DNA of 64,000 nt from positions 682,001-746,000 of the forward strand of contig BSBM01000442.1 in the NCBI GenBank assembly GCA_027924585.1, given 5' to 3'. The translations under genes were made by a program, and so were the position numbers. Each line of letters begins with the position of its first letter. The first letter of the stretch is position 1. The DNA comes from Larix kaempferi (taxonomy: Eukaryota > Streptophyta > Pinopsida > Pinales > Pinaceae). Below, one piece after another: positions 22,563 to 32,821 of this stretch. Under the pieces are notes generated by a model. It ran no database searches and was not told the origin of the DNA. It saw nothing but the letters and a program-made list of their open reading frames with translations.

Positions 22563-23033
22563 CTCTATATCCCAAACTTCATTCATGTATGCTCTCATCC
22601 TGGGATGTTTGTTTTGGTAACTATCATTCACTTGATTCACCACAGGATCTGAATCCCCAAACACTTCTATTCTCTTTTCCCCCATGTCTTTCATAGCCTG
22701 CAAACCTAGCAACAGAGCCTCATATTCAGCCACATTATTAGTACATTCAAAAGTCAGTTTATAAGACAAAGCTTTGAATTCTCTACCTGGGGATATAATC
22801 CAAACACCTGCCCCAGCTCCATTTTTACTTAGAGACCCATCAAAGTACATAGTCCACAACCCCTCTTCATTTTGTTTCTTCTCCAATGCTTCTTGTCTTT
22901 TTGCAAGTTCCTCATCTTCTTCAACTTCAATATGTACAGGAACTTCAGGGTCAGTGCGTGGTCCATCATTGAAAAATATAGAGGATCCCAAATCAGTGTC
23001 AACAACATAAATAGGGTGATTTTCAGGCTTATC
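22563..23033 (-). pseudogene. archaeal-type RNase H of a Tat-like element, C-terminus cut
   Basis: The minus-strand frame from 22991 has an acidic linker (EVEEDEELAKRQEALEKKQ) and then WTMYFDGSLSKNGAGAGVW, with the first catalytic Asp. TNNVAEYEALLLGLQAM holds the catalytic Glu and VFGDSDPVVNQV the second Asp, followed by MRAYMNEVWD. Family members go on with a helix and a final catalytic Asp in a D.LA motif; here the frame runs into Glu/Gly/Arg codons of the CCT tract at about 22563. In Tat elements this domain lies between reverse transcriptase/RNase H and integrase. A single TAG at about 23038 separates it in frame from the protease. Confidence 0.88.
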
Positions 23034-23738
23034 CTAACTGCTAACCACATAGGCTAGTCTCTTTTCTCTGTATAACCTTCTATTGCTTCCAAACAGGGGA
23101 ATAGTGGCGTATGACAAGTCCATTTGCATAGTTCCTCTTAATTTTGATTGCCAATATCTTGATAACAACGTACCAAAATTTACAAGGACATCAGGTACTA
23201 CAACATCCATCACAATGCTTTTAGTTGGGAGTTGTGCAAGAGATACCACCATATCCTTTATTAATCCCAAACACTTGACTTTTCTAGAATCAAAAGAAAA
23301 CAAGTCTTTATAAGGCCTAGTAACCTTCAGTCCTATACTTTCCACTACTGTTTTTGGCATTAGATTATGAGATGCACTAGAGTCTAGCATTGCATTGTGC
23401 AAAATCATATCATGGATGTTCAAACTTAGATAGAATGGGGGAACTTATTCATCATTTGTATCATCAATTTTAGGTCCAAAGACAATAGTGGGAGTATCAT
23501 CTGTCACTTCTAAAATATCAGGTTGACACTCACCTTGATTCTCGACCATTTTAGTGATTTCTTCCCTATATTCATTATTCTTCAACAACTCATTAAAGGG
23601 GATAGAAATCTTAACCTTTGACAACTCTGTTTTCAGGATGAAAGATGAGGTTTGTTTATCCACATCAATTGACCTTAACTGCTTAATTTCCTTAGGCTGT
23701 TGCTCCTTATTTTCTGGGTCTTTTGGTACCATAGCATC
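23034..23738 (-). pseudogene. gypsy aspartic protease, active site altered
   Basis: The frame continues directly from gag after one TAA. The segment NAMLDSSASHNLMPKTVVE (near 23375-23320) matches the active-site loop LDSGASHNLMP with Gly changed to Ser, which should reduce or abolish activity. GLKVTRPYKDLFSFDSRKV and the LVNFGTLLSRYWQSKL stretch follow as in related proteases (usual D..LLGR.W). One in-frame stop (TAA at about 23445) interrupts the lead-in at VPPFYLSLNIHDMIL. The start of the domain is set by similarity, not by an ATG, as the polyprotein would be translated through from gag. Confidence 0.87.
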
Positions 23739-23741
23739 CTT

Positions 23742-25100
23742 TTATTTTTGTTTTTCGGGATTCTGCTGGGTATTGGAAAGCTGGTTTGGATTGGGATTTC
23801 CTTTATTTGTTATTACATCGTGATTTCTCAGCTTTAACTTTCTCTGAAAGTCATCAATAGCATTCTGGCATCCTCTTTGATATTGCTCTGAATCTAGCTC
23901 TGAAATATGATTGTCCTCTTCTTGAGTGAAAAAATTATGTTCTTCTTCAGTTAAATGTATTTCATAATAAATATCATCAAAGTGGTGAATCTGATTATTC
24001 ATTGAGTCTTCTTGTCCTTCCTCATCAACCAAATTTTCTGGAAATGGTGGTCTTATTTGTTGATCTTCAGGATTTCTTTGGTTTCTTTGAGGAAAAGGAG
24101 GTCTTCTAAAGTTTGGATTACTTACTTGATTTTCAGGCTGCTCTCTATTTGGTGGTCTGTTATCTAGGGCCAACCTATCCATCAACCTTTCCATGGTTTT
24201 CATCATTGTCTCAAACTTAACATCACCTGCAGAGGAATAAGCAGAAGTGGATGGTTGTGTTTCTTGTCTCTTCTTCTCTGTCCCTACCATATTATTTAAT
24301 TTTCCCGAGGCCATCATATTTGCTTCCACTTCTAAAGCATCTTTAAACATAGCAGACAAGGTAGCTGACTTCCTCTCTCTCAACATACATGAGAAGTCTC
24401 CATCAAAGGCATCTGCATAATGTAGTTTAGCATCCCCTACCAATGGTTTGATATCAATAGGAATTGAATTGGAAGCCCTCATAAATCTGCTAGAAAATTC
24501 CTGAACAGAATCAAAGTTCCCTTTCTTCAAACCATTATATTGATCTAATATTTGCACAGGGCTCTTCTTTGCCTCCCATCTATCTAAAAACAGGGTTTGA
24601 AAGGCTTCAAAGGTAAGGATAGATGCTACTTTTAAATCTTTAAACCATCTCTTTGCCTCTCCTGACAAACTTTGAGCAAACAACCTCATCTTTGCATCAT
24701 GATGATCTACTTCCTCCAAGTCAATGAAATCTTCAAATCTATCCATATGTTGCCTTGATGTAAAATTTCCATCTCCATCATATAGAGAAATTCTCTGTCA
24801 GTAGTTCTGAGGGAGGTCCTGCAAAACAGCTGGAAAAGATAAGGGTGCAAACCTAGCTGCCATTGGTCTAGGTGGATTATGTACTAAAGGAGGATTCTGA
24901 GGAGGATTTTAAGGATTCTGAGGAGGATTTTTAGGATTCTGAGGTGGATTGCTAACAAGGTTTGTAGTATGTGGCTGAGAGGTTAGAGAGTAAGGGTTAT
25001 TTCCTTCAACTTTCACAATGTCTAGTACATTATACCACAGGGGATCTAGCAAATGTGCCTCAAAACTATTTGGATTTGCTTTTGTTTGCTCTAGGTCCAA
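23742..25100 (-). pseudogene. gypsy gag polyprotein with in-frame stops
   Basis: Gag would form the particle shell. The main open part (24746-23742, 334 codons) opens with MDRFEDFIDLEEVDHHDAKM and has LFAQSLSGEAKRWFKDL, FEAFQTLFLDRWEAK and MRASNSIPIDIKPL, the retrotransposon gag core, then a Gln/Asn/Pro-rich tail. The likely true start is upstream, at about 25100, where the frame is in phase (354 bases away) but crossed by a TAA near 24909 and a TGA near 24795 standing where Trp is expected. No zinc knuckle was seen. The frame leads into protease after a TAA at 23742. Confidence 0.88.
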
Positions 25101-25530
25101 TTTTGATTTTTATCTCAACAAAGACTTCCCAATGCTTATTTCTAAATCCAATTCATGAAAACCATACAACTCGTTTTTAGACACATATCTTCCAATATTA
25201 GAAGTGCTAGCTTTCTCTTTTCCACTTCTACGTTTCAACAAAATTTATGGGTTTTCCACACTTAGTAAAGTTTCAAAAATAAGATTACCTCTTGTGTGTA
25301 TCCTTCTGGGAGCTAGGATCTCTTCTGAAACCTTCTTTGCAAACCAGTGTGGAGTCGTCGATCTCCCCAGTGGAGTTACCTTCAACTGAAAATTCTGATG
25401 AGTGGAGTCGCCAGGGCAAATATACAACCTTCTTCAAATGTAGAAATCTCTATTTGCCCACAGAAATCCCTTCTTTCTATGAAAAGAGGGACTCTATGTC
25501 ATTTTCTCCCAGGGACCATATGACTTTCGC

Positions 25531-25548
25531 TCCCCGGCAATGGAGCCA
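25531..25548 (-). promoter_or_regulatory. primer binding site of the Tat/Athila type
   Basis: Minus strand reads TGGCTCCATTGCCGGGGA, two changes from the TGGCGCCGTTGCCGGGGA usual in plant Tat and Athila elements. It lies four bases from the LTR end. Confidence 0.88.
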
Positions 25549-25552
25549 GTTA

Positions 25553-26580
25553 TGTTAGCACTCAAATCGACCCCAAGGTTGTGGAAAGGTCTCTTTAAGG
25601 TAACACAGAAAACCAAGCTTTAGGAAAGAGAGTTGACTTCTATCTTTCCAGAGAGGGATCTCTCAATGTTTGTTTATCAAGGCTAGACATATGAATTAGA
25701 ATTAAAATCAGATTTATTGTTTGGTTGAAACAAGGTGAATATTCATTTGGCAATGGAGTCAAAAACACTTATGATGATAAAGTGGCAATGCTTTGCAAAC
25801 AATTTATAACAGAGGCAGGGTAGCTACTCATTTACAGTCAAAACGCTACTTGTCTGGTGATAGAGAAGAAGATAAGAACAGACCATTAACACAGAGCATT
25901 GTAAAAATGAATTCTTCATTAACTTTAGTAGAACTAGTTTGTGGATGCTTGGAATCAAAGAAACATAGCATAAACATATGAATTCTGCCTCAATATACAC
26001 TTATCCAAACATGAAAGAAACAGTATGAAGTAGATAACAAAGAAACATTCACACGAAGAAAGAAAGGTACAGACTGCAAATCAGATAACACAAGAATCTC
26101 TGCTCAAAATACTTGCTCGGCTCTGCCAATTTTATTAAAGGATCATCTCAAAATACATAACACAAAATCCTCATGGATTCCAACCGGTTTCAACCCTTGT
26201 TCTCTTCATTACATATGAATATATATATATATATATATATCATCAGCCCTCAGGCTTGAATCATTCCAACAGAAAGTTGTTACTACTTGAGATGACACCT
26301 ATACATGTCGTTTCATTCTCTATGAGAATTGGTTACAACAAAAAGCAGCAAATTCTGATAGGTAGGCTTAACAGCCTTTACAAGTTCCCTCAAGCATCTA
26401 CTAGCTGATAACAAACTCTAGTAAATAAACAAAAATGCCTTAGTAACTAATTCTTCATGCCCTAATCTCCACGTCCCTCGAAATCTTCATGGATGCAGTG
26501 TCAGTTTGGCCTTTCCATACTTCTCCACAAGCTTCCACTAGTCAGCAGCTGGAAATTATGATGTGGCCACCTCCTTTAAC
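25553..26580 (-). repeat. 5' LTR of the Tat-like element
   Basis: The inner end is firm (minus strand ...GCTAACA before the primer site). The outer end is uncertain: TGTTAAAGGAGG at 26580 gives about 1028 bp, while TGTTAAGCC near 26374 gives about 820 bp. The region has a TA microsatellite at 26219-26241 and an AATAAA-like polyadenylation signal on the minus strand near 26130. There is no second LTR in the window for comparison. Confidence 0.6.
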
Positions 26581-26645
26581 ATTACCCACAATTTTGTATG
26601 ATCCCTGTATGAGCATCTTTGAAGACGTGCGCCTGCCTCTTTGAA

Positions 26646-27475
26646 GATCATGCCCAATTAAAACTCCTTTGTCAATTTGTCTACCATTGTTTTTCCTGTC
26701 AGAGTCTGGTCCATGTCAGTAAAGCCTTCATGATCCAATCTGCATTCCCATAACTTGCCCTGATATTCTTCCTGTGTCCTCATGGTGCCATCCTCCTCCC
26801 AAAATAGAGGCAGCCCCTTCTTAAACAAGGGGTCAAACACATCCCTGAAGTACTTCACCTGCTGGGACAAAACATCAATTCTAGCTTGAATATTTTTCAC
26901 TTGTTGATGCTTATTTATCACTCTCTTGGCCCAAATGATGGTGGACAATCTATCTTTTATACCTGCTGCCTTTACTTCATCTTCAGTCAAGCCATTCAAG
27001 AATTCTATGGCATTTTCAGCATGCTCCACAGGATTTTTATTCAATTTTTCATTTGCTACTACTATACTTTGCTTTGCTAGCTTGATTACAGTTTCCTTGT
27101 CTAGGACAAAGTCAAGGTAGGGCCTTAGCTTTTCTGCCTCTGCAATAATGTCATCCCAAATTACTTGTTTTCCTCCTGCAGGGAGGTCTGGCCTGTAGCC
27201 TGCTTCACCAATTCCTCATTTTTGACCTGCATCTCCTGGTACTTGGTTTCCTAAGCCTCCTTTTCTTGCTTTGCCTTTGACATCAAGGTTTTCATATTTG
27301 TGTTTTGCTTCTTTAACCTTTCCACGTCTAAGTCTCTCAGACTTGCCTGTGCCATAGCCCCCACAAGGGAGAAGTCACCCAATTCTATGGAGGAGTGTGT
27401 GGCCATATTGTCATGTACCCACCTATCCATCCAAGGCAGGGGAGAAAACATGTTACCAATCTATGGGGATTTTCA
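26646..27475 (-). pseudogene. cluster A: coiled-coil C-terminal part of an unrecognised repeated protein
   Basis: The minus-strand path starts at a possible splice acceptor (CCCCATAG, about 27465). It reads GNMFSPLPWMDRWVHDNMA, then LGDFSLVGAMAQASLRDLD and VERLKKQNTNMKTLMSKAKQ in a coiled-coil pattern, then stops and frame changes, then 27044-26658 with ENAIEFLNGLTEDEVKAAG and a further helical stretch to the stop. GLTEDEV resembles ALTEEDI in cluster C (55.0 kb), and both lie at a similar distance before the end. Cluster B on the other side of the 28.5-35.7 kb copia insertion has the N-terminal and middle parts on the same strand, so A could be its last exon. Function unknown. Confidence 0.5.
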
Positions 27476-28514
27476 TAAAACTTAGCCCATTCATTAGATG
27501 CATACAGTTAAAAAGAAAATGTGTGCAAGTGTAAATCAAACAAATATGCACAGCGGAAATAAACTCATCCACACACATGTTTTCTTATGCACTCAATATA
27601 TCAATAACAGTCATTAATTTAACCACTGTAGAGGTAAGACACATAGGAAGATATACTTATCTCACAGTAATGTTGTCCCAAACAACTAGCTATGTCGCTA
27701 CAACGTTCCTCCCAACCGTAGGTCTCTGCCCAGCCTGTATTCTTTCAGCACTCAGAGACCACCCCCGAGCTGGGCATGATATCTACAAGGAAAAGGAAAC
27801 TCTCAAGCTCAACTCAGCCAAAGCAATGGATACCCAAATCAACCCCCAACATTCTTTTACACATAACAGCTCAAGACTGGCATGGATGCACAATTCAACC
27901 ATGGATTCACAGAATAGGGTCTATGGGTTTTCCCCAACACGTGGGCACACCAAAACAGATTGTGGGAAGGGGGAATCAACCCCAGGGAAGAAAACCGATT
28001 TCTCCCACATATGTATGAGCATTCAGTGGGCCAAAATGGCCTCAATTAAACCCCAAATCATTTCCCCTTCTTCCCCACTGATAGCCACAGCAAAAACACC
28101 CTTCCCAGCTAGGAAAAACGAAGGATCACACAGAAAATCAATGGAGAAAATGCCCAGGTAGCTCTAACTCGTGGGAGAGCAAGGTGGGTTGATGGGTAAT
28201 GGCTTGGGGAGCAATTCATGGCTCTTTTCTTGCCCAAGAAACCAAACACGAATTTCCATGCAGGGTGGCTTGCCCATACTCGAATTTGGACAGCCATACC
28301 TCCCATTCCCCAAGGCATTAACTACCTCAACCAACTCTTGGGAGAAATCAATGATTGGGTACAAAAGTCCACATGGGTAGTTGAGGGTTTGATTGGTTCT
28401 CTCATTAACACTTGGCTTGGCTTGATTGGCTACAAGGGTTTGAATATCTCCCTCCCAATTCCTTGTAACATCATGCCCCTATCTCTTGTTGCATTGCATA
28501 GCTAGTTGTGGGCA
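27476..28514. other. non-coding stretch between cluster A and the copia insertion, perhaps an intron
   Basis: Overlapping frames up to 194 codons are open on the plus strand at 27577-28161 but show no domain and low-complexity features. If A and B are one gene, this would be intron interrupted by the copia element. Confidence 0.35.
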
Positions 28515-28519
28515 TTTAT

Positions 28520-29103
28520 TGTTAATTTTTTAGCATTAATTCAATATACTCTAGGATCTTTACTGAGAGAATAACATGTACAGTATATCAATGCATATCA
28601 ATCATAGCAAGCATGTCAATCATCACAAGAATCAAAAGCATGAGAGACAATAGACACACGGAGTTTTCGTGGGGAAAACCCTAAGGTGAAAAAACCCACA
28701 ACTTCCTTAGAGATAAATAAAGCAATAGTACAACCCAAGCAAAGAGATAGTCTTCCTATAGCAGCTACTCCTCCTCCTCAACTAGTGCGCCACTTTCTGA
28801 GTGAAGTAGAGATGAGTAATGAGTGATCTAAATAGAGATATCCCGATCTCTATTTATACTTGTCCGACCAGCATAAAAACATTGTGGGGCCAACTTGTCT
28901 CTTTTAGTCTAATAACCCCTAGTTACATTAATCCGGGCCAACACCCACATCAGGTGGTCTAATAACCCATCGGCAAGTTAACACACTTGCGACACTTGTC
29001 AATACAAATGATGACACTTTTGTGTAGAGGGATAAAACATCTCTATAGGAATATAATAAAATACATAGATGAAATACATTCTGAAGTTACATATACATCA
29101 ACA
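28520..29103 (-). repeat. copia 3' LTR (584 bp)
   Basis: Plus strand TGTTAATTTTTTAGC to CATCAACA. Aligns throughout with 35080-35675, apart from scattered base changes and an 11-bp indel near the middle. Confidence 0.95.
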
Positions 29104-29118
29104 CTCCCTCTTAACTAG
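29104..29118 (-). promoter_or_regulatory. polypurine tract of the copia element
   Basis: Minus strand CTAGTTAAGAGGGAG ends directly at the TG of the 3' LTR, as in many plant copia elements. Confidence 0.85.
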
Positions 29119-29361
29119 GAAGGTATTTCTCGACACAGATCATCTGGCACAAGTCTTCTTCTCTGGATCATCGTCATCGAATCATCATCATCGTCACTGC
29201 TACTATATCAATCAATCTCTGAATCTACTCGTCATAGGAAGTTCTACAGAGCCAGTCCTTTTTCATACTGGATGTAGGCCCACCATCTGCAGGTCTTCAT
29301 CATCACTGGCCATACTATGGAGTTCTCAGGACTCATTACGTGTGTCACAATTCTGGCTGCA

Positions 29362-29950
29362 GCATCCCAGGCTATTACGAGCACACAGCTCTACCTGTCG
29401 GATCTCCCAGGAGCACATTACATGTGACCTATCACAAAACCTGGTTGAAGCATCCCAGGCTGTTACGAGCACACAGCTCTACCTGTCGGATCTCCCAGGA
29501 GCACATTACATGTGATCTCACCAAAAAACCTGGCTGAAGCATCCCAGGCTGTTACGAGCACACATATCTACCAGTCGAATCTCCCAGGAGCACATTACAA
29601 GTGGTCCACCACAAAACCTGGCTGAAGCATCTGAGGCCTTTTTCATCCTGTCCAGATCTCCCAGGAGCAAATTACATGTGGTCATGGCAAAACCTGGCTG
29701 AAGCATCTGAGGCCTTTTTCATCCTATCCAGATCTCCCAGGAGAAAATTACATGCCATAGGACAAAACCTCGAAAGAGCATCCCAGGATGTTACGGGTAC
29801 ACAACTCCGACCTGAAGGATCTCCCACGGTGCTATTATATGTCCTCCCAGAGCAATGTCTCGAAAGAGCATCCCAAGTTGTTACGGGTACACAACTTCGA
29901 CCTATAGGATCTCCCAGACATGCTTATCTGCACAACCTGTCCACGGCCAT
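29362..29950. repeat. tandem array of 75-90-bp units in the copia 3' non-coding region
   Basis: Seven units begin with a GCATC(C/T)(C/G)A(G/A)G core at 29362, 29450, 29539, 29627, 29703, 29778 and 29868, so periods are 88, 89, 88, 76, 75 and 90. Each has GGATCTCCCAGGAGCA or a close variant. The first four are most alike. Confidence 0.93.
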
Positions 29951-30049
29951 AGAGTATCAACCTGATACTCTCCATGCATCATCCTGATGTACACATGATT
30001 GTCCTAATCATCATCACTGCATCGTCCTGATGCATGTCAACTGGAGAAG

Positions 30050-30450
30050 TTGGTCATCCATGATCATCCTGATCATACAATGCATCCACCTTATGCATAC
30101 CAAGTATCTACCTGATACATATCAACATATACAATGTATCTACCCGATACATACATAGATACATGATCCACACAATGTATCCATCAGCATACATGATCTA
30201 CCTGATCATACAAAGATACATGATCCACACAATGCATCCATCAACATACATGATCTACCTGATCATACAAAGATACATGATCCACATAATGTATCCATCG
30301 GCATCCAACATGATGCGTACATATATAAGTGATCCAATTGATCATATCCAGCATCCAACATGATGCATACATACATAAATGATCCAACTGATCATAGCCA
30401 CCATCCAACATGATGCATACATACATAAATGATCCAACTGATCATATAGA
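30050..30450. repeat. second tandem array built on GATCATAC and ATACATGATC phrases
   Basis: Units such as ATACATGATCCACACAATG with CCATCA(G/A)CATACATGATC recur about every 60 bp from 30150 to 30300, then GCATCCAACATGATGC with ATAA(A/G)TGATCCAA units recur about every 52 bp to 30450. Earlier shorter units with CCTGATACAT lie at 30100-30160. Confidence 0.85.
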
Positions 30451-30559
30451 GCAAAAACTAGAACAGCATCCTGATGCTCATCATCCAGCGCTTACATCCA
30501 CATCCATGTGAAGGATCCTCCTTCCAACATGCTTGGAATGGCTACAGCAAATGTCTCCA

Positions 30560-31153
30560 TCACTTCTTCCTCGAAGTGTCGTCGATCTGAAGAACACCAA
30601 GCCTCTCTCTAAAGTACTCGAACTTCACTCTGGATAGTGGCTTTGTCAATACATCTGCAATCTGCTCATCCGTTGCAACATACAAGAGCTTCACTGCTCC
30701 TCTCTGCACCATATCCCTGATATAGTGGTATTTGATCTCTACGTGCTTCGACTTGTCGTGGAACACCGGGTTCTTAGACAGCTTCACACAACTATGGTTG
30801 TCACAAAAGATACCAGTAGCCTCCAATGGGAGATCAAATAACTCAGACAGTAGCTTCCAGAGCCATACTGCCTCACAACTAGCCGAACAGGCTGCAGCAT
30901 ACTCTGCCTCGGCTGTACTCAGTGCTACACAGGATTGCTTCCTGTTAAACCAAGAGATCAAACCTGATCCCATACTGAAGCAGCACCCAGATGTGCTCTT
31001 CCTATCTGCAGCACTGCCTGCCCAATCTGAATCAACATAACCCTGCAGGTTAAACTTTTGATTCGCATCATACTTGAGCCCATAATCAACTGTACCCTTT
31101 AGGTACCTCAGAATATGGTTTACAGCAACTAGGTGAGCACCTCTCGGATCCAT
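30560..31153 (-). pseudogene. copia RNase H, almost intact
   Basis: An open frame of 197 codons on the minus strand has NHILRYLKGTVDYGLKY, YVDSDWAGSAADRKSTSG with the catalytic Asp, LSTAEAEYAAACSA with the catalytic Glu, FCDNHSCVKLSKNPVFHDKS with the next Asp, and IADVLTKPL near the end. All key residues of the copia RNase H are present and the end matches the normal polyprotein stop. Upstream, a stop near 31158 separates it from the reverse transcriptase C-terminal part. Confidence 0.95.
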
Positions 31154-31159
31154 CAGGAA

Positions 31160-31990
31160 CTAGCTCAATGTGTTCACCGCAAAGCAAATATCTGGTTTCG
31201 TGTTCGTCAGGTACATCAAGGACCCAATCATCTGACGATACATAATGACATCAATCGGCTCAGATGAAACATCACACAGAAGCTTCAGGTTCGATGCCAT
31301 AGGTGTGACCATGTCCTTGCAGTCCATCATCTCGAACCTCTTCAAGATCTTTACTGCATACTTCCCTTGTCCAAGGAATATTCCATCTGCACTCTGCCAC
31401 ACCTCCATGCCAAAAACAAATAGTGCATCATCCCCAAGTTCTTCATCTCGAACTTGGCAGCAAGCTTCCGCTGCGTGTCGGTAGTCAATCTATCTTCACC
31501 TGTAATAAACAAGTCATCCACATACAAAAGTAGTATCAATGGATTGCTTTCCTCAACCTTGTAGTAAAGGTTGGAATCCGCTTTACTTTGGGTAAATCCC
31601 AAACTGGATAGAAAGTTGTCTATCCTACCATACCAAGTTCTGCACATATATGACTCCCTGTCATGTGTCTCAGAACCAAGTGGTTGCTCCACATACACTT
31701 CTTCTTCAATTACACCATTCAAGAAATTTGTCTTGAAATCCATCTGGTGTATCTTCCATTTCATCACTGCAGCCAGAGCAAGTACTGATCTGATGGAAGT
31801 GTACCTAGCTACAGGAGAAAAAAAATTCTTCACAGTCTATTCCCTCCTTCTGAGAGAAGCCACGAGCTACAAATCTCGCTTTGTATTTTTCTATGCTGCC
31901 ATCTGCAGCATGCTTGATCTTGTAGATCCATTTGGAAGTTACAACAGATTCATTGCATCCAAACATATTCATGACTGGTACTTCTAGATC
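31160..31990 (-). pseudogene. copia reverse transcriptase, N-terminus lost and internal deletion
   Basis: The frame 31833-31351 has FFSPVARYTSIRSVLALAA, IHQMDFKTNFLNGVIEEEV and YVEQPLGSE; after CRTWYGRIDNFLSSLGF a block usually holding KALYGLKQAPRAW is missing. The catalytic LLYVDDLFITG box is intact (near 31515). Normal Ala is replaced by Thr in FKTNFLNG (usual KTAFLNG). The frame then breaks near 31400 and the C-terminal part 31408-31160 (GKYAVKILKRF, MIGSLMYLTNTKPDI) is in another frame. Upstream of 31833 coding similarity can be followed to about 31990. Confidence 0.92.
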
Positions 31991-32821
31991 ATGGCATTCT
32001 TCCCAAATCCTGGGAACTTCAATATCTTCAATATTTTTAAATTGATAGCTTTGTTGTTGAACAAATGTTGTAGTCCTTCCTTTGTAGATATATGATCTTC
32101 CCTACAAAACAAGTAAATTGCATGATTAGAAACATCTCATAGTTTTCAGAACAAATTCTTACACATAAAGAAATATGTCATACAGTCATGCAATTATCTT
32201 AGCCAATGCTTCAATACAACATTTATCCATATCCTGTAACTTTCTAGATGCCTTCCAATCTCTACCAGAACATTGTTAAGAGTGTGCACAACTCCCAACA
32301 TGTCAACAAAGAGGTTTCATTCTAGATAAGTAGCAATGGAATGTTGTGTAGTGCCATACGCCACTTACCCATCAAATGCATATTAGTAGTATACTATTCA
32401 TTAATGCAATCATTCTAATATGCACAATACATATCCTAAGTCTAGGAACATAAGCATCTACATCATTGAACAATATTATTTAAACAAACAAATATGCAAG
32501 AAATGACAATTAAAATACTTATCTTTGTTTTTTTATTGGGTGGACTCCCTCTGAGTCTTTGCTTCCTTGCAGGAGCTGCTGGAGTCCTAATCTGAAGTAG
32601 CTTCTTCTACACCTTTCTGTTGTGGAATGGTGATAAGAGGTCAACTCCCTCTGAATATCTACTTCCTTGCAGAAACTACTGGAGTGTGCTCCCTCTTGAT
32701 CTTTGCTTTCTAGATTACTTGTCCTTGAACTTATATCCTTCCTCGATCACGGCATAGCTTCTTGAAATCACCTGAAGTGAATTATCCACCATTTTTGGAT
32801 CTTAAGGTCTTGATCTTCTTT
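31991..32821 (-). other. unreadable interior of the copia element
   Basis: Integrase catalytic core and the reverse transcriptase start should lie here, but only fragments are seen; near 32780 a short stretch reads like the linker after integrase. About 32040-32540 is AT-rich without coding signs and may be inserted DNA. Confidence 0.5.

Larger units (their letters stand above)
22563..26580 (-). mobile_element. Tat-like Ty3/gypsy element, 5' LTR to RNase H, lacking reverse transcriptase
   Basis: On the minus strand the order is LTR, primer site of the type used by Tat/Athila elements, gag, protease, then an archaeal-type RNase H, which in Tat elements is an extra domain behind reverse transcriptase and the normal RNase H. 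Here protease runs into the extra RNase H within about 100 codons, so reverse transcriptase and the first RNase H are missing. All coding parts share one frame, broken only by stop codons. The 3' side is cut by the CCT tract, so integrase and the 3' LTR are absent. Confidence 0.85.

Noticed and set aside
21335-22696. Open frames of 453 and 406 codons on the plus strand and 105-194 codons on the minus strand
   Set aside because: They consist of Ser/Pro/Leu or Gly/Arg/Glu codons read from the CCT tract; several frames are open at once, as expected for simple sequence.
25531-25548. tRNA-like sequence
   Set aside because: It is only an 18-base primer site complementary to a tRNA end; no cloverleaf can be formed around it.
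27577-28161. Plus-strand frame of 194 codons
   Set aside because: No motif, no homologous segment in the window, overlaps other open frames on both strands; treated as chance in less AT-rich DNA.
29069-29987. Plus-strand frames of 128-148 codons with internal peptide repeats
   Set aside because: They lie on the strand opposite to the copia element and translate its tandem DNA repeats.
29362-30450. Regularly spaced repeats that might suggest a CRISPR array
   Set aside because: Repeats are long, imperfect, contiguous and within a plant retrotransposon; there are no unique spacers of even size and no cas genes.
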